Positions 33,733 through 45,000 of a DNA stretch of 64,000 nt are shown in pieces. Numbering within the stretch: position 1 is the first letter of the stretch; each line of letters starts with the position of its first letter. Position numbers and translations under genes: made by a program. The DNA comes from Microthyrium microscopicum. Its lineage: Eukaryota; Ascomycota; Dothideomycetes; Microthyriales; Microthyriaceae. Below the pieces are notes generated by a model that saw nothing but the letters and a program-made list of their open reading frames with translations, was not told the DNA's origin and made no database searches. The stretch spans positions 1,122,070 to 1,186,069 of the forward strand of contig MU004236.1 in NCBI GenBank assembly GCA_010405405.1, given 5' to 3'.

Positions 33733-36420
33733 ATGGCGAACAAGGAGGCGACTGTCTTTATCGTTGATTTAGGCTCTTCCATGGGCAAGAAACACAATGG
33801 CCGCACCCAAACCGATCTCGAATGGTCCTTGCCAGTCGTCTGGGATCGAATCGCCAATATCATACATCAAGGTCGAAAGACCGACCAGACTGCTGTCATA
33901 GGCTTCAGAACCAATTGTATGCACATTTCGCTGCTCTTAACTCATGCTAACTCCCCGGTAGCTACGAACAACGTACTCGCCTCAAATCACCCAGACACCG
34001 ATGACTACGATCATATAAATGTGGCATTCCCTCTCAAGACGTAAGTCTTTCTTTCGCCGCTCCAGACACTATATTGCGTTTGGCGTAATCCGCCAAACCC
34101 ACATGGCATATTTGGCCTCCGAAATTGCCTTGATGTTCATCTCAATATGGATAATTCAAGCACTTGCCGGGCAATGAATACCTAGATTGGACATGTTCTG
34201 CATTGCGCACATCATACTTGATGGGATCATGCTCATCAACTCTTTCAACTTGTCTCCGTGCAACTTAAATGATCTTGGCTAAACTCCCTTAGCATACTAG
34301 GCTCTGATATCGCCGACCTAAGAGAATTCTTCCGCCCAAGCCAAATCGAAGCAGGCGACATCCTTTCTGCGATTGTGGTTGCCATGCAAATGATAACAGT
34401 TCACTGTCGCGCGCTCAAATACAAGAAGCGCATCGTTCTCCTTACAAATGGTGATGGTGCGATGGAGCCCGATACGGGCAACGACATCCAAAAACAGCTT
34501 GTCAAGGAGGACATCTTACTCTCAATATTGTGAGTGGGCATAACCATCCATCATACACCAGAGCTAATACGGGGCAGGGGAGTTGACTTCAATGACTTTC
34601 ATGGTGGCTTCCAGGAGGAGAATAAGGCGCCTCAAAAAGTATGGATCCAAGCATTGACAAACATCAGTTCTAACCCATCTAGAAACTCAACGAAGAGCAG
34701 CTTTGCAACTTGGTCTTGGAGGCTAGTGGCACCATGACTCCCGTTTACAAAGCTGTCTCAGAATTAGGCATTCCTAGTCATCGTACCGTTCGGGCCGTTA
34801 CCACGTACAAGGGAACTTTGACAATAGGCCATATCGGAAAGTTTGAGGAACAATCAATGAAAATTGAAATACAACAATGGCCGTTGATTATGCCCGCCAC
34901 AGCTCAATCGGCAAAGACATTTCTTGTTCAACGAGAAGACAAAGAAGGCGAACATGCTGGCGGTTCTGCCGAATCGTCAGCCACCTTGCAGCAATCTGCA
35001 CCAAAGGAAGGTGAAGAAACGTTGCTTCCCTCTAAACGAACGTATGGAAAGCAAATTGAAGACCCGACTGCTCCTGGGGGCAAGATTGATGTTGACAAAG
35101 AACAACTAGAGAAGGGGTACGTGTATGGTAGAACGGCCGTGCATATTGGTACCGACGATATGGGTGTTGTCAACTTGGACACAGAGGCGGGCCTTGAAGT
35201 TGTCGGTTTTGTGGCACGGGACAAGGTATGCATTATTCGTTGTTATCCTGTACACTCTCATACTGATATCTTTAGTTCGACAGATATTTGGAAATGTCCA
35301 AGTGCTCGTTGATTGCCGCACTTGCAGGGAACGAAAAATATGCCATGGCCCTGTCCTCCTTCATACATGGTTTGATAGAGACCGAGCAGTTCGCTGTAGC
35401 TCGATTTGTAAAGAAAGACAACACACCACCCCATCTGGTCCTCCTAACTCCATTCACCGAAGACGGATACGAGGCACTCATCACGAGCGAGCTGCCATTT
35501 GCGGAAGACATGAGAAGTTACAAGTTTCCACCACTAGACAAGGTTGTAACAGTCGGAGGCAAGAACCTCGCTCAGCATCGAACGCTCCCCAGCGATGTCC
35601 TCATGAAGTCTATGAGCAATTACATTGACGCCATGGACTTGTCCTCATTTGGCACAACAGATACAGGCGATGCAACAGAGTACGCCAAAATGGAAGACAT
35701 ATACAACCCTGTAGTCAACCGTATCACACAAGTCATCCGCTACCGAGCCATCAATCCCCTCGATCCTATCCCTGAACCTTACGAAGTCCTCACAAAATAC
35801 TCCAAACCACCAAGCGCTCTCCTCGAATCTGCCGAATCGGCTCTGAACGCTGTGAAGAAAGCTGGTGATGTCAAGAAAGTGCCTCCGCGCCAGTTTAAGC
35901 GCAAACGCGAACCAGAAAAGCCGCTCTCCGGTCTTGACATTGACGCTCTACTCAGCGGCGAAAAGCGTCAACGCATCGATCCTGCCAACGCAATCCCTGA
36001 ATTCAAGCAAATGCTAGAGAAGGCGAGTGATGTAGCTGCCATTGAAGACGCAGCGAAGCAACTAGCTCGTATCATTGAAACTACAATACGCGACAGTGTA
36101 GGTGACATGGGCTATCAGCGCGCAGTCGAGGCTTTGGGCACCCTGAGAGAGGAACTGCAGGAAATCGAAGAGCCAGACATATACAACGCGCTGGCGCAAG
36201 AACTCAAGACGAAGATTCTAAATGGCACTTTAGGCGGCGAGAGAACAGAGATGTGGTATAACATCAAGATTAGAAAACTTGGCTTACTAGATTCCTCCGT
36301 CTCAGAGCGCTCCAAGGTATCCCCCGAGGCAGCCAAGGACGTAAGTTTTCCCTATATCACTCTCCATGCTCTCAGCTAACCACATTATACTAGTACTACA
36401 AAGTCAAGCCAAACGCATAG
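33733..36420 (+). CDS. KU80: Ku80 subunit of the Ku DNA end-binding heterodimer
   Basis: Spliced gene from MANKEATVFIVDLGSSMGKK. The N-terminal von Willebrand A-like domain has the VFIVDLGSSM start and the KKRIVLLTNGDG strand. The Ku core beta-barrel includes VRAVTTYKGTLTIG and the diagnostic YGRTAVHIGTDD / VVGFVARDK region, followed by MALSSFIHGLIETEQFAVARFV and a C-terminal helical domain. The last exon is eight codons (YYKVKPNA), stop at 36420. About seven introns are implied; one near 34041-34289 is about 250 nt, much longer than its neighbours. Ku binds broken ends for non-homologous end joining and protects telomeres; with Ku70 it forms the ring around DNA. The C-terminus lacks any obvious DNA-PKcs-binding tail, as usual for fungi. 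Tail-to-tail with DFG10, 7 bp apart. Confidence 0.93.
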
Positions 36421-36427
36421 CTCGCAA

Positions 36428-37438
36428 TCATGACATAAATGACCCCATAGCAATACCAATACCCACAAATACCACAAACCACTCCATCCTTCCCCATTCC
36501 AAACACGGCCACATCAACCCCTTCCCCTCCACCACATCCCCAAACCGCTCCCTATAAACCCTCCTCGTCTCCCTGACACTAACCCCCAAATTAATAACCA
36601 CAAAGCCCAGCATCGAAGCAACCGTCCAATCCCATCCTCCGCCTGATAATCTCATCCCCAACAAACACACATAAATCCCCACCTCACAGCCATAATGCGG
36701 CGCCAACGCTTTACTAAATGCACCACCGTTCGGCAATATATAGTCCGGTCCACGCGGTAAACTTGCTAGATATACGTGCTGTTTATGCTGTGCTATCGAG
36801 AACGCTAGCAACGCTAGTGCAAACGGGAGTATATAGAGCAGGTCCGCGGAAGGCGCTGGATCTGCGATGAGTGCAATGGGCGCGAGGGTATAGTGCAGAA
36901 GTCCCATTACGTAGTGTCCGATCCACATGCGGGAGGTGGAGGGGCGGGTTAGTGTGATACTTTCGTAGAGGCGGCGGAGGACGTGGAGGAGGAAGATGCC
37001 TAATGGTGCTAAGGACAGTTGATGATGGGGGAGGTTGAGAGCGGGAAGCAGGGGGCCTGTGGTGATGGATTGGTGGAGGGTGAGGGTGGTGGTGATGGTG
37101 GCGAGGATGTAGAAATGCGTGAACCAGGCGTGGGGAACGGTAATTGCTTTGAGGGTGTCGAGAAGTTGTATGATGAGGGATGGCTGGGGAGTGGTGGTGT
37201 TGGTGGTGGTTGGTGCCTTTTGGGGGGTGTTGCGGACTCCGTAGCGTAGGAAGCGGTCTCTGAGTATGGGGGTTTTGTAGAGAGCGATTATCTGATGCGC
37301 TTGTTAGGATGGATGTAGTTCGCGGGATTTTTGACTTACGAATACTGATATGCTGGTGTATAAAAAGATTATGAGATGATTGGGATGGATATCTAGAAGT
37401 CCTTTGAAGACGTCCGGATCGATTTTGATAGCACTCAT
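36428..37438 (-). CDS. DFG10: Polyprenol reductase, DFG10/SRD5A3 family
   Basis: Two exons joined by one short intron (about 37294-37336). The start MSAIKIDPDVFKGLLDIHPN is at 37438. The protein, about 320 residues, is rich in membrane segments (LIIFLYTSISVF; WIGHYVMGLLHYTLAPIALI; LLYILPFALALLAFSIA; VASMLGFVVINLGVS). The steroid 5-alpha-reductase-type C-terminal signature is present: HYGCEVGIYVCLLGMRL, NLGVSVRETRRVYRERFGD, then WPCLEWGRMEWFVVFVGIG. In this family Tyr and Glu of the HY-x2-E motif lie at the NADPH/substrate site. It reduces polyprenol to dolichol in the ER, needed for N-glycosylation. The unusually Thr-rich loop after the first helix (KAPTTTNTTTPQ) is probably lumenal or cytosolic linker. 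Family-level call is good. Confidence 0.85.
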
Positions 37439-39342
37439 GATTGTGCTGAGCTACTGCGGCCTTGTCAACACATTGCTACTGATGGATCATCGTTTTGTCT
37501 TATATAGATCTATCAAATCAAGCACTGCCACAAGGTTGTGATGAATTTGAAGGTTTGTAGAATGTGTTTAAATCGAGGCTCGTTGGCAGTTCTCGAAGGA
37601 CGTTATGGCGATGGTCCAAGCTGAATCACCACATTCATCACCCATATTCGGCTTTGTTTTCATTTTTCAACATTAATTCTAACAACTTAATATTTGCACT
37701 TTATTATGCGATTGATCCTGGCTCATATTTCTTGTATAATTTGACTATTGGAAAGTTTCCTGGGTATCATGCCAAGCAGCACAGAAAATCGATTATCTTA
37801 CAGATCGAGAATCTTACGTCTTTCCAAAAGAAATCCTACAAGTCTACCTACTCATGATATTAACGTGAACGCCAGATATGAACGCATTGACGGTTTCAAT
37901 TTCCCCGGTCCAGCCTTGCAAGCTGAAATCGGGGATATCCACGATCCAGAAACGGCATGTCCGCAATTTGGGTCTTACTTGACACTGTTGACAGCAGAGA
38001 TAACCACAGTCTTACCGGCTAGAATAGTGGGTTTGAGTATGTATTTCTAGACATTCAGTATCGATTGGTCGATATAAGGACGGCCCCATTTTATCTTTTG
38101 AAGCATTCAATCAGCATACAAACATGACTGATGAAGGACATTGGCCTTTAGAGAATCCGACGAATCGCATGGACATGAGGCTCAAAAAGTAGAGGCGCCT
38201 TTTCCGCCCCTGCAGCCAATAGAAGTAACACTATTATTTAAGCGCGCCAACTAGGGACTGTCATTCAATGGTTTGGAAGTTGACGCGTCTGTTTGATGCT
38301 GAGATTCAATCTTAAATGGCGTTTGATGACGGCTTTGAACTTGGCTAAAATTAAATCTAGAATTCGAATGATCGTTCGCCATTTCCCTTTCTGCTTGAAA
38401 TGCGAAGTGTGTGAATTGTTCGTGAAGGAAAACGGGTACATTGCTTCAAAGAACTCCGTAGAGAGAGACAAATCTTCATTTCCTTCATTTTGTATCACTG
38501 TGACCAGACTCATTTGAAAATACTCTAGTTTAATCGAAGCAAGGCACACAATTTCAATGACACAAAGCATTCGGATATCAAGATTCAACTCAGTCGGGTC
38601 TTCATCCCTTTAACGCGAAGCGCCTTGGTATAAAGCCATGGGCGCCACCAGATGACAGCCAGCCAATTGACTAGCATGCTCAAAGCGCGCGAACTTGTTC
38701 ACCGTGCTCTTTCAGGGGATTTTATTGTAGCACGGTAATGTCTCAGATAATAGAGCATCGGCGTATCGATTAGGTCCACGAGGATATGAGCAAGTGGTTG
38801 GAGGACAGACAAGTCAAGATGATTGAGAAATGCAGGTCGCGCAGCCTTACGGGAATGGAATGCCGTTTGTGCGACGCTTACGCAGAAGAACAACGGCGGT
38901 TTAATTTGCAACAGAATATGCACGTAACGCAAAGAGAAGAAAGCTGCTCGCCTGTGGCTATCGTCTTTAATCCCTGCTTTCCGGTCTCCCCTGAGCTCGC
39001 ATGCCGGTGCGCGGCTGGGGCTAATCGTATCTAAATAGTTGATTGAATATTCTCCCACTTATATTCCTCTTCATCTACGCTTCCGTAATCTTTCAAAGCT
39101 TCTCGTTCTTTCAATTTTTTCAGTACTGTACCGTCTTTAATTATAATTTGCTTCTGTCACTCATTTCGCATGCTATCACACTTTTAATCAACAACTCTTG
39201 TGTTGTCCAGTCGTTCTTTCATCCCTTTCCTTGTTCGACCTCCTATAGATTCACTGGAAGACACGCGTCTGCCTCTCGGTTCGTTCACGACTTTATAATC
39301 AACAATCTCATTCACAGCTCTGGAAGCACCACCGACCTTTAA
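37439..39342. other. Gene-poor region upstream of DFG10 and of the GATA factor
   Basis: About 1.9 kb between divergent starts, so it holds both promoters. The final ~300 bases (39043-39342) are pyrimidine-rich, like a long 5' leader. No supported coding frame or repeat was found. Confidence 0.5.
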
Positions 39343-41239
39343 ATGCCGACCACGATTCTAGAAATCCAGCCGCCCACGCCAGCCTTTCGCGATCTACCTT
39401 CATTAGTTTCCACTCCTTCATCCGATGACCGACCTATGTTGCCCTCGATTGGACTTGACATCTCCCGCCCTCCTTCTACTTCCTCAGTGGCATCGAGCCA
39501 ATACATTTCAAGGCGGCCGAGTCCTTCTCTCCAATTACCTGGTTTGAGCCAGCTTTCAGCACTAGCATCAGTAGCAGCATCATCGCGAGCTTCGCCTGAG
39601 ATCGTGGGGTTGGCTCCTAATAACGGCTATGGGTATGTAGCATTGATCATTGCTTTCTTTCATGAAAACCTTGTGTGCGCCCATCGAATTCTCCATCTCT
39701 CGTCCAACCCATATTCCCACCATGTTCCTTCGTGCTCCTCATGAACAATCAATCGACAGTATGGGCTCACAGCTTCGATCAAAGCTGTGGATCGCGAATC
39801 GCAACCGTCCAGAGTTTATACGTGCGATGGGATTGGATATGGGTTGGATATGAATTGGGATTCTTTGATTGAACCCATCAGAGCACAGATGCAAATGCAT
39901 TTGATGTTCAGCACTGGCCCCTGTCAAAGCAACATGAAGATCCTTGTCACCACGAGGCATCAAGGCAGGTACGCCATGTGGTCAGGCACCTCAAACCACA
40001 GCTTTGACTGCACCATACCAGCTTCAGAATTTATTTCCCAACTCTACATGGACTAATCGTATTCACAGCTCATATCGCTCCACTTTCCCACACCTAGTAA
40101 TGAATAATACTGCAACACCAACAGCCACGATAGGACCTGGAGGCTCTGCGGTACGTTCAACTGTCTCCCAGCTTGAAGCCGGGTTTGCCGAAACGGTCCC
40201 GATCGATAACGACTTCTACTCAACTGGATGGAAAGTCTGTGCTGAAAAGCAACACTTCTCACTTCCATTGGAAGACTCATCGGATGAGATTCAACGTCTT
40301 AAGTGTACTATTAGCTGACACATGCACATAGCCTCTCTGCAAGAATTGCGGGACAACTACGACTCCACTATGGCGCCGCGATGATAATGGAACCGTCCTA
40401 TGCAATGCATGTGGATTGTTTCTAAAGCTTCATGGAAAATCACGACCGATCAGCTTAAAGACGAACGTCATCAAGTCGAGGAACAGAGTACGCACATCGA
40501 CCGGAGCCGGTGGTCGCAAAAAGGTACGTCTGCGCTTCCTACACCACGATGGCGGTTTACTAACAACTTTTAGCAAGCTGCACAAGATCTAGTCGCGCTA
40601 TCAGGCCAGTCCTCAACAGACCCTCAGATCAACGCTGCCGTTGATGCCGCCAGACGAGCTTCCGCTTCCGTGCACGCATCCATAGACGTTGGTCAGCGAT
40701 CACAATCTCCAATTTCGAGACATCCGACCCCAGGACTCCAGAACGGATTACCATCTAATATCGCGCCACAATCAATGTTTGATAGCGTTAATGTCGAATC
40801 TCAACATCAGTACTTCACCCCATCCATACAAGCTCCGTCGTTGCGCGCGCCGTCTCCGCGGTCAGATCATGAGGCAGACCAGACAAAGTCAGATGCTCAA
40901 TCACCGTACGAAGCGCTGCATAAGCAAGCGACGGCACTGCACACTCGAGTGCGCGAGCTAGACGTAATCAACGGTCTATATCGAAGTCGCGTACAAGAAC
41001 TGGAAAATTCATTACAGGATTCCCGAGGAAAAGAGCAAGCAGCAGTGGAGGCCACGAACGCTGTTCGTACCGAATTAGACGCCGCTGCCCTGCGCGAGGG
41101 TGAATTGAAACGGCGGCTCGAAGAACTGGAGAACGAGTTGGCAGAGTCTAGGGAAGGGCCACGCGCGAAGAAGCTCCGGTTGTCGGATTTTGTCGATGAC
41201 AGAAGTCAAACATCTACATCTACATCGACCTCAGCCTGA
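39343..41239 (+). CDS. areB: GATA-type transcription factor, AreB/ASD-4 family (GATA finger plus coiled coil)
   Basis: Exon 1 begins [20 protein letters not shown]. The well-supported 3' half is 40332-40523 plus 40574-41239: one fungal GATA finger ([24 protein letters not shown], spacing C-x2-C-x17-C-x2-C), then the basic tail [20 protein letters not shown]. After a Ser-rich spacer comes a coiled coil (residues [20 protein letters not shown] to [15 protein letters not shown]) and a tail with KKLRLSDF. One finger followed by a coiled coil is the layout of Aspergillus AreB and Neurospora ASD-4, repressors or modulators of nitrogen-catabolite genes related to yeast Dal80/Gzf3. Exons between 39634 and 40331 are unclear: several acceptors and frames compete there. 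This family is known for multiple transcripts. Identity is firm; the exact N-terminal half is not. Confidence 0.85.
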
Positions 41240-41771
41240 ACGGAAAATCAGCATAGTAATGGATTTAAGGTATCAGCCTGGATGCTTATGGGTATTGCAT
41301 GGTAGGGTAGGATTTAAAAAGCATATGGTTCGCTGAGCCACATGGAGCAATTGGGACTGGAATGGGAATGTAATATGAAGGGCACAGGTTAATGCTCCAT
41401 GACCGTGTTTGAGTAGTATTAGCTGACTAGGTAGAGTACCGACAGCCATAGAAGAACAGCGATTAAACGATCAAGAGCTTTCAACGCAATTTGCTGCGAA
41501 TGTATTGCACGAAAATCATTTACATCAGCTTACTAGTAATTTTGTATGTCCCCTGTCTTATAAATCGCAAGCCTGGTTACTGGTATGACCCCAAGAGTTC
41601 CCTGGTTGTAATTTACAAGACAGGGTGTGAGATGGACACAAAACTCGTCAGCCTTATCGACTGCATATCAAGATATAACTGCCTGGTCAGCTTGCCGATT
41701 AGTTGCCGCTGTGATTTTAGCTTTAGATATACCCCACAAAAATGTGGAGAATATCAAACGAGGGATCTTGG
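41240..41771. other. Intergenic, 3' of areB up to the retroelement
   Basis: About 530 bases of normal composition. It shows no obvious C-to-T loss although it abuts a heavily mutated element. Confidence 0.5.
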
Positions 41772-41776
41772 CAATC
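41772..41776. other. Target-site duplication, left copy (CAATC)
   Basis: The five bases directly before the 5' LTR are CAATC, identical to 49027-49031 after the 3' LTR. Five-base duplications are usual for Ty1/copia integrase. Confidence 0.9.
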
Positions 41777-42071
41777 TGACAGAAGGTTCGTTCCAAACCC
41801 TGGATCTGCGCTAGTCCTGATCTAGGATTAGGAAGTAGAAACACTAAAATTTGGCCTCTATTGGCTATTATATCTTTTTGCCTTTTCTACCCCTTTCTAT
41901 ATATTACTTTTGCTTCTATTATAGCCTAAATTCTAGGCTCTAAGAAGATATATTTTATGTCTTTAATAGGGTATAAATATTATAGTTATTATAGTAGTTA
42001 GTTAATTAGATTTTTTAATATTTCTTTTACTAATTCTATATTTCTTAAGCTATATAGACTATATTTTGTTA
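41777..42071 (+). repeat. 5' LTR, 295 bp
   Basis: Starts TGAC and ends at the position matching GTCA of the 3' LTR. Differences between the two copies are nearly all C/T or G/A. The outer ~150 bases are only lightly mutated. Confidence 0.92.
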
Positions 42072-42087
42072 GTTATAAGCCTAGTAT
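42072..42087 (+). promoter_or_regulatory. Probable primer-binding site of the copia fossil
   Basis: The bases right after the 5' LTR (GTTATAAGCCTAG) resemble, allowing for G-to-A and C-to-T decay, the complement of the anticodon stem-loop of initiator tRNA-Met. Copia-type elements are known to prime from an internal half of that tRNA. This is inference from position and similarity. Confidence 0.5.
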
Positions 42088-45000
42088 TTTAATATATCTT
42101 TATTATTTTATTATTCTATATATAAATCTTTTATAAACTATATTATTATAATCTTCTAAATTCTAGCTATTACTATATACTAATTTTAGTATTAAAACTT
42201 ATCTATTAGGTTATAGATTAATTTATAATATTACTTCTAAACTTATAATTATTACTAAAGCTAGAACTACTTTCTAGAGCTACTACTCTTTTAGATTAGA
42301 GTTAGAAAGTACTTTATTTTATCTATTCTCTTTTATAGTAACTTATATTTTTCTCTATTACTTTACTATTTATAATACTTATTTAAATTATTAGGAAGTA
42401 ATAAGAGAACCTTACTACGTTATTTAATAGTAAAAAAGAGTAAGAAATTAGTAGATTAAATTAGGAAATTACTTAAAGAAGTAATTCTATAAACCTTAGA
42501 AGTATAAATATCTTTTTATTCTTTTCTTTTTTCTTCTTCTTTTTTTCTTCTTTATTACGTACTTTAAGCTTTACGCCTTTATTAGTACTTTTTCTACTAT
42601 ATTTAGCGTTTATATAATCTTTACTATTAAGTTCTTAGTATATTCTTAATCTTAATAATTCTTTAAAAGCTATTACTTTCTTAAATTCTTAGTATACTAA
42701 TAGCCTTAGTATTAGTAGTATTAAAATATATTAATAACCTTAGTATTTATAGAGGTAAAGTATAAATAATACTTTTTACTACTTTTAGTTACTATCTAGT
42801 CCTTTAGTCTTTAATAGTTTTTTTACTACTATTACTTCTTTAACTTTAAGGACTTAACTATTAGTAGTCTTTACTTTTAAGGACTTAACTTTTTTACTAC
42901 TTTAGTATGCTAATAGCTTTAGTATTAGTAGTACTAAATAATATCTTTTAACTCCTTAATAATAACTATATTATTATACTTACTACTTTCTTTCTTATAG
43001 ACTTAAGCTACTAAGTAGGTCTCTTAGAGAAACTTGCTATTAGTATTATATAAACTACTACTATTATTTCTTAACTTTAAAAACTTAACTTCTTTATTAC
43101 CTTAGCTATAGTAATACTAAAATCTATATTACTTTTAAGTACGTTCTAAATTCTTATAGAATATTATTAGTAATCTTACTACTACTAACCTAACCTTAGT
43201 ACTTTAGTCTAGGCTTAGTACGCTATAACTAGAAGATATATTTAATAAAGATATATAAGTATCTAATTATTTTATATTTTATTTCTAAAGTAAAAAGATA
43301 TAATACTAGGCCTAAACTACCTAAAGAAGAAATCTTAGAGGCCTAAAAGGTATAAATATCTTTCTTTCCTTACTTGTCTCCTCCTTTTCTTCTTCTTCTT
43401 CTATACTAAGGTAGTATTTCTTAAATAAAGGTATAGAGATACTAAGGTAGTATTTTTTAAATAGAGTAATAACTTGCTTAAAGTACTTATTATAAGCTTA
43501 TATACGCTTCCTCTAAATAGACTTAATATAAATTATCTAAATAGGTAATCTATTAATCTCTAAGAATATAAAATACTTTTTTCCTCTTTTTCTCTATCTC
43601 TTCTTCTTTTTCTTTTATATACTAAAATAGTTCCTCTAAATTAGAGGTATTTTTAAAATAGCCTATTAAGTTAAAGGAATAAGCTATAATAACTTAATAT
43701 AGTAGTAGTATTTCTACTTCTTAATTAGAGTAGTATTAGAGATATTAGTCCTTATAGAAAGCTAAATATTATTTCTAAGTATACTATATAGAAGCTTATA
43801 GAAGGATTACTTATAATAGTAACTACTAGTAATTTCCTTATAGTAATTATATTAAAGAATAGTAATAACTAGTATACTTAGATTAACTCTATAAAATAGT
43901 AGGTATATACTCTAAATATATAGGATTATATTAATCTAGAAAGAACTAGTTCTTTTCTAAAAGAACTAGTATACTTATCTAAAATATGCTTAGTAGAACC
44001 TATTATTTCTTAAGTATCTATAAAGAATAATAAAGATTAATTTACTTAAATAGTAGAGTTAATTCTTACTTAAGAATATAATATCTTATTATAGATATAT
44101 AATTTAGATTACTAAAAGTACTAAGATACTAAAAACGCTATAGTTAAGATTAATAACTTCTTAAATAAAATAGTATCTAAAAGTTTCTAGAACTACGTTA
44201 CTAATATCTTTAAGGCTTAAGATATACTTTAGATATTTTAGAAAGATATTTATTCTTTTTAAACTAGTATAATCTTAAAGCTAAATAAAGAATTTAATAC
44301 TCTAAGAAAGAGATATAAATAATAAAAACTATAACTCTAGCTAACTTACTAGATATCTCTTTAAAGAGAAAGTTCTCTTTATAATAAGGATAGAATCTTT
44401 AAGAAATAGCTTATAGATATCTTTATAGATACTATTTAAGCTCTTTACTTTAGTACTTAGATATAGTTTACTTATTATTATATAAAAGATAAATAATTTA
44501 CTTTTTTAGAGTATATTAAGAAGTATTAAACTATTTATAGTAAAGAAACTATACTAGTATTATAATCTAGTATTACTTTTATTATTACTCTTAATAGAAA
44601 GACTTAAGAAGAGATATCTTAACCTAAGAAGACTTTCTTAAATATAAACGCTTATTAACTTTTCTTAACGTCTAAATTATAAAGTTCTTAGAAAAATAAA
44701 AAGATAGTTTCTTCTTATCTTTATAATAAGATAAAATACTATAATAATTATTTCTATCTTTAACTTAATAAATATTTAAATAGATAGTATCCTAACTTTA
44801 AAGTAGAAGTAAAAATTAAGAAAAGCTTTAAGAATCCTTAGCTTAAAGTAAGAGTTAATTATATCTTTAAAATAAGTTAAGATTAAGAGCGTAGTAATAA
44901 TAACTAACTACCTAAACTAATTAAATATATAGGTATTAAAATAGTAGTTATAAAAGTCGTAATATTTATAGTAGTTAAGATATCTCTTAATAGAAGATTT

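Noticed and set aside
41491-41814. 107-codon frame crossing the left edge of the retroelement
   Set aside because: It runs from flank into LTR with no motif; chance frame.
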